From: JBDHWI01 sp964590135
Lineage (GTDB): Bacteria > Chloroflexota > Anaerolineae > J036 > Brachytrichaceae
Length of the DNA stretch: 64,000 bases
Direction of reading: 5' to 3'
Assembly: GCA_964590135.1 (NCBI GenBank)
Contig: CAZPVX010000017.1
Span: 1 to 64,000 of the forward strand
Shown here: one piece after another, positions 43,924-51,722 of the stretch
Layout: the number at the start of each line of letters is the position of its first letter
Numbering within the stretch: position 1 is the first letter of the stretch
Notes under the pieces: model-generated
Told to the model about the DNA's origin: nothing
The model's database searches: none
What the model saw: only the letters and a program-made list of their open reading frames with translations
Position numbers and translations under genes: made by a program

Positions 43924-45003
43924 ATGCCCAATTGGGACGAGTATCCATCCAACTATCGCGCTGAGATTGTGCAGCGCGTCTTTCGCGTCACGCGCGCCGG
44001 CGATAGCGTTGCGTTGCTTGGCCTGAGCGGCGCCGGCAAGAGCAATGTCGCCGGCTTCATCGCTCACTGCGCCGCGCGCGCCGGCGGGCCGCCTGCGCAT
44101 CCCTATCTGCTCATCGATTGCAACCGCTTGAGCAGCCGCGCGCCGGCAATGCTCTTTTACGCCATGCAAGTCGCGCTTGGCAATACACTTTTGTCTGATT
44201 CAACAGACGCTTTTCATGCCCTGGAAGTTTCATTGCGCGAGGGGATGCCGGCGCTCGGCCATGTCACCTTCGTGCTGGATCGCTTCGACGTGTTCGCCGA
44301 CGCGGATGCTGCGCTGTTCAACCAACTGCGCGCGCTGCGCGATGCCCACAAATATGCGCTGAGCTATGTGACCACTTCGCGCCGGCCCCATGACGCGCAC
44401 ACCGAATTGGCTGAGTTGTTCTTCGCCAACACGCTTTGGCTGGGGCCGCTGAGCGAGGCTGATGCGCGCTGGAATGTGGCGCGCTATGCAGAACGCTTTG
44501 GCGTGGTATGGGATGAGCCTGCTGCGAAGCTGCTGCTGGAAGTTTCTGGGCGCTATCCGTCGCTGTTGAAGGCGTGCGCCGAGGCGCTGGCTGCTGGCTG
44601 CGAACCTGATGCAGTTGCGCTTGCCGCGCATCCGGCAGTGCAGCGCCGCATCGAAGAATTCTGGGCGGATCAACCTAGCGACGCAGATGTCGAAGCGTCT
44701 GGGTTGGCCGGCATTACGTTGCTCATGCGTGGCAAAACTCCTTCGATAGACCCTGCGCAATCGAACCTGACAGCGAAGGAGCATCTATTGCTGGCGTATC
44801 TGCAATCTCGCGCCGGCGAGGTATGCGTGAAGGATGACATCATTCGCGCGGTGTGGCCGGAAGACAAGGTGATCGAGCATGGCATTCGCGATGACAGCCT
44901 GGCCCAGTTGGTGCGCCGACTGCGCGAGAAGGTCGAGGTCGATGCCGGCAAGCCGCGCCACATCCTCACGGTGCCTGGCAGGGGCTATCGCTACATCAAA
45001 TGA
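43924..45003 (+). CDS. P-loop ATPase with C-terminal OmpR-type winged helix
   Basis: A 359-aa protein. Walker A GLSGAGKS at 33-40 and Walker B-like VTFVLDRFDVF at ~118-128 belong to an AAA/STAND-type NTPase. The last ~85 residues are a winged helix of the OmpR/PhoB class (LTAKEHLLLAYLQSRAGEV, DSLAQLVRRLREKVE, TVPGRGYRYI). It reads like an ATP-gated transcription regulator and lies back to back with the membrane peptide/kinase/vWA genes, which it may control. Confidence 0.75.
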   Translation: MPNWDEYPSNYRAEIVQRVFRVTRAGDSVALLGLSGAGKSNVAGFIAHCAARAGGPPAHPYLLIDCNRLSSRAPAMLFYAMQVALGNTLLSDSTDAFHALEVSLREGMPALGHVTFVLDRFDVFADADAALFNQLRALRDAHKYALSYVTTSRRPHDAHTELAELFFANTLWLGPLSEADARWNVARYAERFGVVWDEPAAKLLLEVSGRYPSLLKACAEALAAGCEPDAVALAAHPAVQRRIEEFWADQPSDADVEASGLAGITLLMRGKTPSIDPAQSNLTAKEHLLLAYLQSRAGEVCVKDDIIRAVWPEDKVIEHGIRDDSLAQLVRRLREKVEVDAGKPRHILTVPGRGYRYIK

Positions 45004-45073
45004 GCGGCTGCGCAGGGACTTTCAGCCCGGCACGTTAGCCTCAAGGCTGCGCTCCCGAATTACAAATCCGAAA

Positions 45074-45079
45074 TAGAAT
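45074..45079 (+). promoter_or_regulatory. -10 box of a leaderless GH4 gene
   Basis: TAGAAT ends 6 nt before the ATG at 45086; no Shine-Dalgarno, no -35. Confidence 0.5.
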
Positions 45080-45085
45080 CGCCGC

Positions 45086-46381
45086 ATGCCAAAGATTACC
45101 TTCATCGGCGCCGGCAGCACGGTCTTTGCCAAGAACCTGCTCGGCGACATTCTGAGCTTCCCCGAACTCGCAAACTCGCATATTACGCTCTTCGACATCG
45201 ATGCGGAGCGCCTGAAGACGTCTGAGGTGGTGGCGCACAAGGTGGCGCAGGCGCTGGGCGCGACGCCGACCATTGAGGCGACCGATGACCGGCGCAAGGC
45301 GCTCGACGGCGCGGATTACGCCATCAGCATGTTCCAGGTCGCCGGCTACAAGCCCGGCACGGTGATCGACTTCGAAGTCCCCAAGAAATACGGCCTGCGC
45401 CAGACCATCGCCGACACGCTAGGCATCGGTGGCATCATGCGCGCGCTGCGCACCATCCCGGTGTTTCTCGACATCTGCCATGACATGGAGGAACTTTGTC
45501 CGGATGTGACGTTTCTGCAATATGTCAACCCGATGGCGATGAACTGCATGGCGATCAACCGCGCCACGAAAATCAAGACTGTCGGCTTGTGCCATAGTGT
45601 GCAAGGCACGGCGGAGCAACTGGCGTGGGATATCAACGTGCCGATCGAGGAGATCAATTACATCTGCGCCGGCATCAACCACATGGCGTTCTACCTGAAA
45701 TTCGAGCGCAATGGAGAAGATCTGTATCCACGCATCCGCAAGGTGTTGGAGCAAAGCAAGCAGCCGACATGGAACCTGGTGCGCTATGAAATCTTCAAGC
45801 ATTTCGGCTACTTTGTCACCGAAAGCAGCGAGCACTTTAGTGAATACACGCCGTGGTTCATCAAGCGTGACCGGCCCGACCTGATTGACCAGTTTAACGT
45901 CCCGCTGGATGAATACATCCGGCGCTGCGAGGAGCAGATCAAGGGCTGGCATGCGATGCGCGCGCGGTTGGAGGCCGGCGCCGATATTGAGGTGCATCGC
46001 AGCCATGAGTATGGTTCGCTCATCATTCATTCGCTCGAAACCGGCATCCCGCGTGTGATCTATGGCAACGTGGCAAACAATGGCCTGATCGACAATCTGC
46101 CGCAGGATTGCTGCGTGGAGGTGCCGGTGCTGGTGGACAGGAGCGGCCTGCAGCCGACGAAGATCGGCAAGTTGCCGCCGCAGTTGGCCGCGCTGATGCG
46201 CACGAATGTGAATGTGCAAGAACTTGTGGTGGAGGCGGCGCTGACCGGCAAGCGCGACTATATCTACCAGGCTGCCTATCTCGATCCGCACACTGCTGCC
46301 GAACTCGATCTCAATCAGATTCACGCGCTGGTCGATGATCTGATCGCAGCGCACGGCAACTGGCTGCCGCAGTACAGCTGA
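45086..46381 (+). CDS. Glycoside hydrolase family 4, alpha-galactosidase-like
   Basis: A 431-aa NAD+- and Mn2+-dependent glycosidase. Seen: ITFIGAGSTVFAKNLLGD (Rossmann Gly motif near the N-terminus), FQYVNPMAMN-type loop (LQYVNPMAMNCMAI), GLCHSVQGTAEQLA with the metal-binding Cys-His, and ICAGINHMAFYL. CHSVQ is typical of alpha-galactosidase (MelA) and alpha-glucuronidase members. Cytoplasmic; uses a redox elimination mechanism. MelA-type activity is the best guess. Confidence 0.87.
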   Translation: MPKITFIGAGSTVFAKNLLGDILSFPELANSHITLFDIDAERLKTSEVVAHKVAQALGATPTIEATDDRRKALDGADYAISMFQVAGYKPGTVIDFEVPKKYGLRQTIADTLGIGGIMRALRTIPVFLDICHDMEELCPDVTFLQYVNPMAMNCMAINRATKIKTVGLCHSVQGTAEQLAWDINVPIEEINYICAGINHMAFYLKFERNGEDLYPRIRKVLEQSKQPTWNLVRYEIFKHFGYFVTESSEHFSEYTPWFIKRDRPDLIDQFNVPLDEYIRRCEEQIKGWHAMRARLEAGADIEVHRSHEYGSLIIHSLETGIPRVIYGNVANNGLIDNLPQDCCVEVPVLVDRSGLQPTKIGKLPPQLAALMRTNVNVQELVVEAALTGKRDYIYQAAYLDPHTAAELDLNQIHALVDDLIAAHGNWLPQYS

Positions 46382-46390
46382 CACAATGCT

Positions 46391-46471
46391 GAATTGTGAA
46401 GGATGAATGTCGGGGGGTTGAATCGATCTTGATCAATTCAACATCGATTCAACCCTCGTGGTTCACAATTC
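46391..46471. repeat. Long nested inverted repeat between convergent genes
   Basis: The outer arms GAATTGTGAA (46391-46400) and TTCACAATTC (46462-46471) are perfect complements. The inner arms GGGTTGAATCGAT (46415-46427) and ATCGATTCAACCC (46443-46455) form a perfect 13-bp stem. It fills the gap between GH4 and the leftward operon, so it could be a bidirectional terminator or a mobile palindromic element. Confidence 0.65.
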
Positions 46472-46477
46472 TGCAAT

Positions 46478-46861
46478 TCATCCATTGGTGGCGCGCAGGG
46501 CTTTGAGCGCAGAGGCGGCAGCGTCGCCAAGCGCAACCATCATGCGCTCACGGTGCTGCGTGGCTTGCTGCACCGCCTGCTGGTGCAATTGCCATAGCGC
46601 CTGGTTGATCTCGCCGTTAGCATCGAGCGGGGTGAGTTGGGTGATGTCGCCGTCGAAGGTGATGCTGGTGCCGGCGCGCAGCATCACATTGCCCTCGCTC
46701 ACCACGTCATCGATCTCCTTGCCCTTGAGCAGCACCTGCACTTGATCCGCCGGCGTGGTGTAGGTGCGCACTTCCAGCGTTGCCACGTCCTTGATGAATG
46801 ATTGAATCTTCTCTGCCAGGTCGCTGGCATACGCGCGAACTGCTTCGTTCAGGTCAGCCAT
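46478..46861 (-). CDS. Small helical protein, paralogue of the 169-aa protein at 47677
   Basis: A 127-aa soluble protein of unknown family; AAGGAG 5 nt before the ATG. IKDVATLEVRTYTTPADQVQV, ITFDGDITQLTPLDANGEIN and NQALWQLHQQAV align by eye with SSLEVRTFGASDLSQV, LAFDGDVLVVVPEKNGELN and EALWNAHLAMV in the upstream paralogue. No signal peptide. It ends the four-gene leftward operon. Confidence 0.65.
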   Translation of the reverse strand: MADLNEAVRAYASDLAEKIQSFIKDVATLEVRTYTTPADQVQVLLKGKEIDDVVSEGNVMLRAGTSITFDGDITQLTPLDANGEINQALWQLHQQAVQQATQHRERMMVALGDAAASALKALRATNG

Positions 46862-46929
46862 AGATCTCCTTCATGAGTGGATGGTCATTGGTGGGCGGCA
46901 GATAACGATGCGCGCACCCCAATCACCGA

Positions 46930-47622
46930 TCATGCTTGTGCCTTCTGAAACTGGCGCACCTCTTGCACGACGTCCTTGATGAACTGAAAAATCGCCGGCA
47001 ACGCGAGCAGTTGCATCCCCGGCGTCGTCAGGCGCAACACGATTTTTGCCGCGCCGGCGCTGATAACGACCATCATTCGCATCAGCAATCCGCGTCGCGC
47101 CAGCGCCACATGCACGTTCTGTCGATGCAAATCGCCCTGTTCGCGGGTGATGCTTTCCTGCCACAGCGTCTGCACATCACCCGTCCAGCTCACCTTCGTT
47201 CGCGCGATTGCTGCGCCGGCTTGTGTCGTTTCGATCGAGGCGAAGTCGCTGACGAACTCGCGCACGCGCTGCACAAACTGGTCGAATTCACCGCGAAGGT
47301 CGCCAAGGGATTCGAACAGGTCTTTCGATTGCGCGCCGGCATGAGCAAGCTGGGCGCGCAACGCGGCCTCTGGCAGCGGCTCGATCGCCTTTGTGACGCC
47401 GGCGTCAGGCTGGTAATCATCAATGAACGCGCGCAATCGCGCAACCGCCTCCGCAATGACTGTATGATCCTGCGCGAGTGCTTCGCGCTGATCGTGCAAT
47501 GCGCGGCGTGCATCTGCGCCATTGGCTGGCAAGTCGATGCGCCAGATTGCGCCGGCGTCAAGCGATTTGGCCGCCGCTGCATCGTTCCATACGCCGAGCA
47601 TGTCATCGGTGAAATTGGACAT
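46930..47622 (-). CDS. Helical protein with hydrophobic C-terminal region, unknown
   Basis: A 230-aa protein. Mostly helical by composition; residues ~55-140 look coiled-coil-like (AEAVARLRAFIDDY, FESLGDLRGEFDQFVQRVREF). ALARRGLLMRMMVVISAGAAKIV near the C-terminus is an amphipathic or membrane-inserting helix, followed by a basic tail. No known domain. It sits between the two paralogous small genes. Confidence 0.6.
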   Translation of the reverse strand: MSNFTDDMLGVWNDAAAAKSLDAGAIWRIDLPANGADARRALHDQREALAQDHTVIAEAVARLRAFIDDYQPDAGVTKAIEPLPEAALRAQLAHAGAQSKDLFESLGDLRGEFDQFVQRVREFVSDFASIETTQAGAAIARTKVSWTGDVQTLWQESITREQGDLHRQNVHVALARRGLLMRMMVVISAGAAKIVLRLTTPGMQLLALPAIFQFIKDVVQEVRQFQKAQA

Positions 47623-47676
47623 GACTTTCCGCGCGCAATTGAGTTAGGCGCACTGTCGCTTTGACGCCTTCCGTCG

Positions 47677-48186
47677 TCACGGCTTGCTGAAAAGTTGTAT
47701 CAAGCGCGCAGCCATCTCGGCCATCGCGCCCAGGAACTGCGCGCGGTTGGCTTGCGCCTCTTTCACCATTGCAAGGTGCGCATTCCAGAGCGCTTCGTTC
47801 AATTCGCCGTTCTTCTCTGGCACCACCACCAGCACATCGCCGTCGAATGCCAGCCGCGTGAGCGCGCGCAGTTGCAGCTCGCCGGCGAACTGCTTGGAGG
47901 CATAGTCGTAGGTCACCTGACTCAAGTCGCTGGCGCCGAAAGTGCGCACTTCCAGGCTGCTCAGATCGTCGGCAGCGCGACCCAGACCATCGGTCAACTC
48001 CTTGATGAATTGCTTGAGTGAGTCGCCAAGCGTCTGATCGCCCAGCCCCTTCGCTTCGGCGCTTGCCTGCAACTGAGACGAGGGCAGCACCAACGCGCGA
48101 AATTCGTCCATTACCGGATCGCGCTCTGCCGGCGCGCTGCCCGATGTTCCTTTGATCAAGCCGAGATCTTCGTTTGGATTGGACAT
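47677..48186 (-). CDS. Small protein, paralogue of the 127-aa protein at 46478
   Basis: A 169-aa soluble protein. About 50 N-terminal residues are absent from the shorter paralogue; the rest matches it along its length (LEVRT, FDGD, NGE-N, EALW-H). Unknown family. It starts 12 nt after the stop of the 1127-aa multidomain hydrolase, so the two are co-transcribed. Confidence 0.65.
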   Translation of the reverse strand: MSNPNEDLGLIKGTSGSAPAERDPVMDEFRALVLPSSQLQASAEAKGLGDQTLGDSLKQFIKELTDGLGRAADDLSSLEVRTFGASDLSQVTYDYASKQFAGELQLRALTRLAFDGDVLVVVPEKNGELNEALWNAHLAMVKEAQANRAQFLGAMAEMAARLIQLFSKP

Positions 48187-48198
48187 GGTTGTTTGTAT

Positions 48199-51100
48199 TT
48201 ACGCCCGCCAGCGATAGTCGGTGCTGTGAATGGTGGCGCGGATGTCGTTCTGCACACCCTGCTTGTCCACGATGCTGTAGATGTCGTCCTTTGACCAGCG
48301 ATACAAGATGGCGCACTGAATCTGTTGCGCGCGCGCCTGCAAATTGTAGCGGTCAACTTCGGCGTATGCAGTCTGCACCCAGCCGTTCTGCCCGCCGGCC
48401 CATGGCTGCGCGCCGTGCGGGTCAGTCTCGGTGATGTAGACCGGCTTGTTGCGGTGGCGCGGTGGAATGACGTCCAGGAAAGTTGTGTAGGCGCGGAAAT
48501 GATAGTACTGCCAGCGCAGTGGATCATTCTCGAAGCGTTGCAACGATGTGATCAGATCAGGTGTGTAACCGTTGGTGTAGCAATGCAGCGCCAGGCCATC
48601 CAGGTCCGTGATCGCGGCGATCATGCGATTGAAGTAATCCAGGCAGCTCATCCACGGCCCCTGGAATGGATCGACTGCACCGGGCACGACGATGGCATTT
48701 GGCTGCACGCTCTTGATCGCGGCGCGCACGCGATTGAAGCAGGCTGCATACAGTTCCGGCGTGATTGCAGCGCTTGGGTTGTTACCCGGGTTCCATGGGT
48801 CCTGATTCGGCCACTCGCGCGGGTTGTTCATCTCATTGCCGATCACGTAGATCAGACAGCCGCGCGAGTTGGCTGCCCAACTGCGGCATTGCGCGGCGAA
48901 CTGATCATACAAGTCTGGCGTGGGGATGGTGCCGCTGCCACCGTAGTCGTTGTTCAGGCGCGCAATCACGCCATAGCCGGCGCGCGCCCAGGGGTTGTAA
49001 TCGCGGCCCTCGCCGTTTTGCACGCGATGGGTGAACAGCACCCAGCCCGTCTTGCCGCTGCCGGCGAACAGGCCTTTGTCGAACTCGTCGTGCAACCCAT
49101 ATAACCACGCGCAAATGCCGAAAGGCAGCGGTCCATCCAGCACGCGCTGCCGGCGGTCGGCCACGTCCGGCGCGCGCAGCGCCGAACCGCGCACGTAGCC
49201 GCGCTTGAAAGCATATGACTCGACCTGAATCCACATATTGCCATCGCCGATCTTGTCCCAATCAGCGACGCGGTTGAGCAGGCGCAGCGGTGTGCCGGCG
49301 GTCACGCGCCACTCGCTGCCGGTGCTGTCGCCGGCGCCCCGCATCAACGCCACATCGCTCACGGCCAGCGCCACGCCCTGCATCCTCACGTCAGGATCGA
49401 CAGGTTGATCGGGATCGGTCGGCGGCGCAAATAGCAGCTCGACCCATTCGCCGGCGATGAAGCCGGTGATGCCATCCAGCGTTCGCACCGCGACCCATGT
49501 GCCGGCCTTGCCCAGCTTCGGCAACGCGATATCGAGCGGCTCGCGCAGCAACACGACCGTGCCAAAGGCCAGCACTCGCAATCGATTCGCGCTTAACGAT
49601 GGCGCATCGCGCAGGTTGAGGCCCACATCCGAGATCACGCGCAAAGCCGGCTGCGCATCCGGCTCATTCACTGCCATCAATTCCATGCCGCCCTTGCTGG
49701 CGCTGGTGTGTGAGCGGCGGCTCGCCGGCGGCGCATACAGCGCGACGTATTGCGCGGAAATAAAGCCAATCTCGCCCTTGTTGGTTGATACCCTCAGCCA
49801 CTGGCCGCGCGCACCCACTTTCTTCAGCAACACATCTTCAGGGTCGAGTGCTTCCAACCGCGTGCCGCCCTTGACCTTCGTAATGATGGGGCTGCCGGCC
49901 AGCCCCTTGGCGCGGATATAGACGCCGCTGTAGGATTTGCCGACGACCACGAAGCGCCGTTCGAGCAACGGCGGCTGCACGGGAGTCTCCAACCCTTTGT
50001 CGATAGCGCTGATGGTTTTGCCGGTGACATACCATGCAGCCACCCAGCCGGCTTGTTTGTCGGACGTTGTGACATTCAGCCATTGCCCGTATACGCCAAT
50101 CTTCTGCCGCGCTGTGCTGGCCGGCTCCAACAAATCCAATACAGTGCCGGCAGGCAAGCGCGTGAGAATCTGCGCGCCCACCGCGTTGGGTTGATTGCGC
50201 AGTGCCAACCCGCCGACAGCGGTGATGTCCGGCGAATCGCTAATCACGATGGCGAGCTTGCTGTCATCCGGCCGTTGCGGCTGAGGATGGAAATTCGGGT
50301 TGTCGAAGAGGACGCAGTAGGTGATGATCTGTGCAGGATCGCCGGCAAAGCCGTAGCGCTGCTTGAGTGATGCGCTTGCTTCCGCCGGCACCGGCCATGG
50401 GTCATGGATGAGGTAGTCGCCATCCTTGCGCGCGTAGATCAGCACCCAGTGGTTCTGCAGACTGGGGTTGGGCGACATATCCACTTCGATGACGACGGGT
50501 TTGCCAGCGTCCAACGCGGCATCCACCTCGGCCAGCGGCGCCGGCGTCTTGCGGCAATCGATCAGTTTGTTCAGCACGATGCCCGGCAGCGCGCGCGGCA
50601 CGCCATACCAGGCCACCAACGGCCCGAAGAAACCTTGATTTGGCCCAAGCGCGCGCAGTTTCTCATTCAAGGTGGCCGGCGTCTCTTGAAAGCCAAAGCC
50701 ATTGGCCATCATCGTCAGCGTGGTGATGGTGCAGCCATATGCGCCGAGCGTCTGGCCGGCGTCGGCAAAACCCAGCGAGATGTTTGCCCAGGCCGGGTCG
50801 CGTTGCGAAAGAGGTTGGGTGTTGAACATGATGTTGGTGGTGATCTCCTGCGAGAAACGAAACTCGCCATCGGTGGCGACGAGCGCGCGAGTCGGCCAGT
50901 CTTCTCCGGGCGGCGTGTCGTTTTCGAACAGGCCGGCGGCGTTGAGCAGCGTCGGGTTGAAAATGAAGTCGAGCAAACCCCAGTTGCGACCCGGCACGCG
51001 GCGCAGATAGAGGTATTGGAATATCTCGCGCCCGGTGTCGTTCGCGATGACCGGAAAGCGGGTCCATTTTGCGCCGGTAGCTGGGTCGGTTTGCACGATG

Positions 51101-51582
51101 CCCGGCTGCACAGTCACCTGGCTGCCAGCTATGCCAATGGCGCGGTGATATTGCAGTGCCAATGCGCGCGGATCGCCGCCCCATTTTTGGATCTCACTGG
51201 CGGCGCGACCTGGGCCGGCGTTGTAGGCCAGGCCGGCCAGCGCGACGAGGCCGTTGAAGCGATTGAGTTGCTCCTTGATGTATTGCGCGCCTGTCAGCAC
51301 CTGAACCAGCGCGTTCTTTGTGTCAAAAGCCTGCGCAAATCGCGTGTTTAATTCATCGTCGCTTGGCGAGCTGCCATCCAACCCCAGCGCAGCCAGCTTG
51401 ACGCCGCGCTCGATGCGCGTGATGACGCCGGCGCGCGTGGCAGGGATCACCTGCAGCACGCCATCGCGATGATTGACGTCGGCCCCCTCGACGGCGATAA
51501 ATGCCTTAATGAGAAGTGGCGGCAGATCAAGAAGCATCGCCGCGCGGCTCACCGCGCTGATCAACACCTGATTTGCTGGCAC
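48199..51582 (-). CDS. Multidomain lysozyme / C39-like protease / SH3 / clan-A glycosidase
   Basis: An 1127-aa protein. Residues ~1-150: lytic-transglycosylase-like domain (KAFIAVEGADV with candidate Glu, LAYNAGPG). ~250-420: papain-like C39_2 domain (YGCTITTLTMM Cys, NHWVLIYARKDGDYLIHDPW His/Asp). ~440-780: four SH3b-like repeats, each with a GQW or GTW-like core. ~790-1127: clan-A glycosidase, acid/base Glu in VIGNEMNN and nucleophile Glu in VYITETDPHG. It looks built to cut peptidoglycan or polysaccharide, yet it has no signal peptide or membrane helix, so export would need another route. It leads a four-gene operon with three small orphan proteins. Confidence 0.8.
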   Translation of the reverse strand: MPANQVLISAVSRAAMLLDLPPLLIKAFIAVEGADVNHRDGVLQVIPATRAGVITRIERGVKLAALGLDGSSPSDDELNTRFAQAFDTKNALVQVLTGAQYIKEQLNRFNGLVALAGLAYNAGPGRAASEIQKWGGDPRALALQYHRAIGIAGSQVTVQPGIVQTDPATGAKWTRFPVIANDTGREIFQYLYLRRVPGRNWGLLDFIFNPTLLNAAGLFENDTPPGEDWPTRALVATDGEFRFSQEITTNIMFNTQPLSQRDPAWANISLGFADAGQTLGAYGCTITTLTMMANGFGFQETPATLNEKLRALGPNQGFFGPLVAWYGVPRALPGIVLNKLIDCRKTPAPLAEVDAALDAGKPVVIEVDMSPNPSLQNHWVLIYARKDGDYLIHDPWPVPAEASASLKQRYGFAGDPAQIITYCVLFDNPNFHPQPQRPDDSKLAIVISDSPDITAVGGLALRNQPNAVGAQILTRLPAGTVLDLLEPASTARQKIGVYGQWLNVTTSDKQAGWVAAWYVTGKTISAIDKGLETPVQPPLLERRFVVVGKSYSGVYIRAKGLAGSPIITKVKGGTRLEALDPEDVLLKKVGARGQWLRVSTNKGEIGFISAQYVALYAPPASRRSHTSASKGGMELMAVNEPDAQPALRVISDVGLNLRDAPSLSANRLRVLAFGTVVLLREPLDIALPKLGKAGTWVAVRTLDGITGFIAGEWVELLFAPPTDPDQPVDPDVRMQGVALAVSDVALMRGAGDSTGSEWRVTAGTPLRLLNRVADWDKIGDGNMWIQVESYAFKRGYVRGSALRAPDVADRRQRVLDGPLPFGICAWLYGLHDEFDKGLFAGSGKTGWVLFTHRVQNGEGRDYNPWARAGYGVIARLNNDYGGSGTIPTPDLYDQFAAQCRSWAANSRGCLIYVIGNEMNNPREWPNQDPWNPGNNPSAAITPELYAACFNRVRAAIKSVQPNAIVVPGAVDPFQGPWMSCLDYFNRMIAAITDLDGLALHCYTNGYTPDLITSLQRFENDPLRWQYYHFRAYTTFLDVIPPRHRNKPVYITETDPHGAQPWAGGQNGWVQTAYAEVDRYNLQARAQQIQCAILYRWSKDDIYSIVDKQGVQNDIRATIHSTDYRWRA

Positions 51583-51649
51583 GGTGCAAAGCTTAACCGA
51601 GAAAGCATTGAAAGTGAACTTAGACTTTCGCCGGAAAGAGGGCGTTCAA

Positions 51650-51695
51650 AGGGTGGAAAAAACAGAAACCCCGCAGACTGTCAAGATCTGCGGGG
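51650..51695 (-). terminator. Intrinsic terminator after korB
   Basis: CCCCGCAGA (51669-51677) pairs with TCTGCGGGG (51687-51695). On the minus strand a TTTCTGTTTTTT tract follows, 28 nt past the korB stop. It separates korAB from the hydrolase operon. Confidence 0.85.
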
Positions 51696-51722
51696 TCGGC
51701 TGATTTTTCTGTCGAAACGCGA

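Noticed and set aside
50404..51351. Rightward 315-codon frame opposite the multidomain hydrolase
   Set aside because: The hydrolase frame has recognisable catalytic motifs; this one is a GC-bias shadow.
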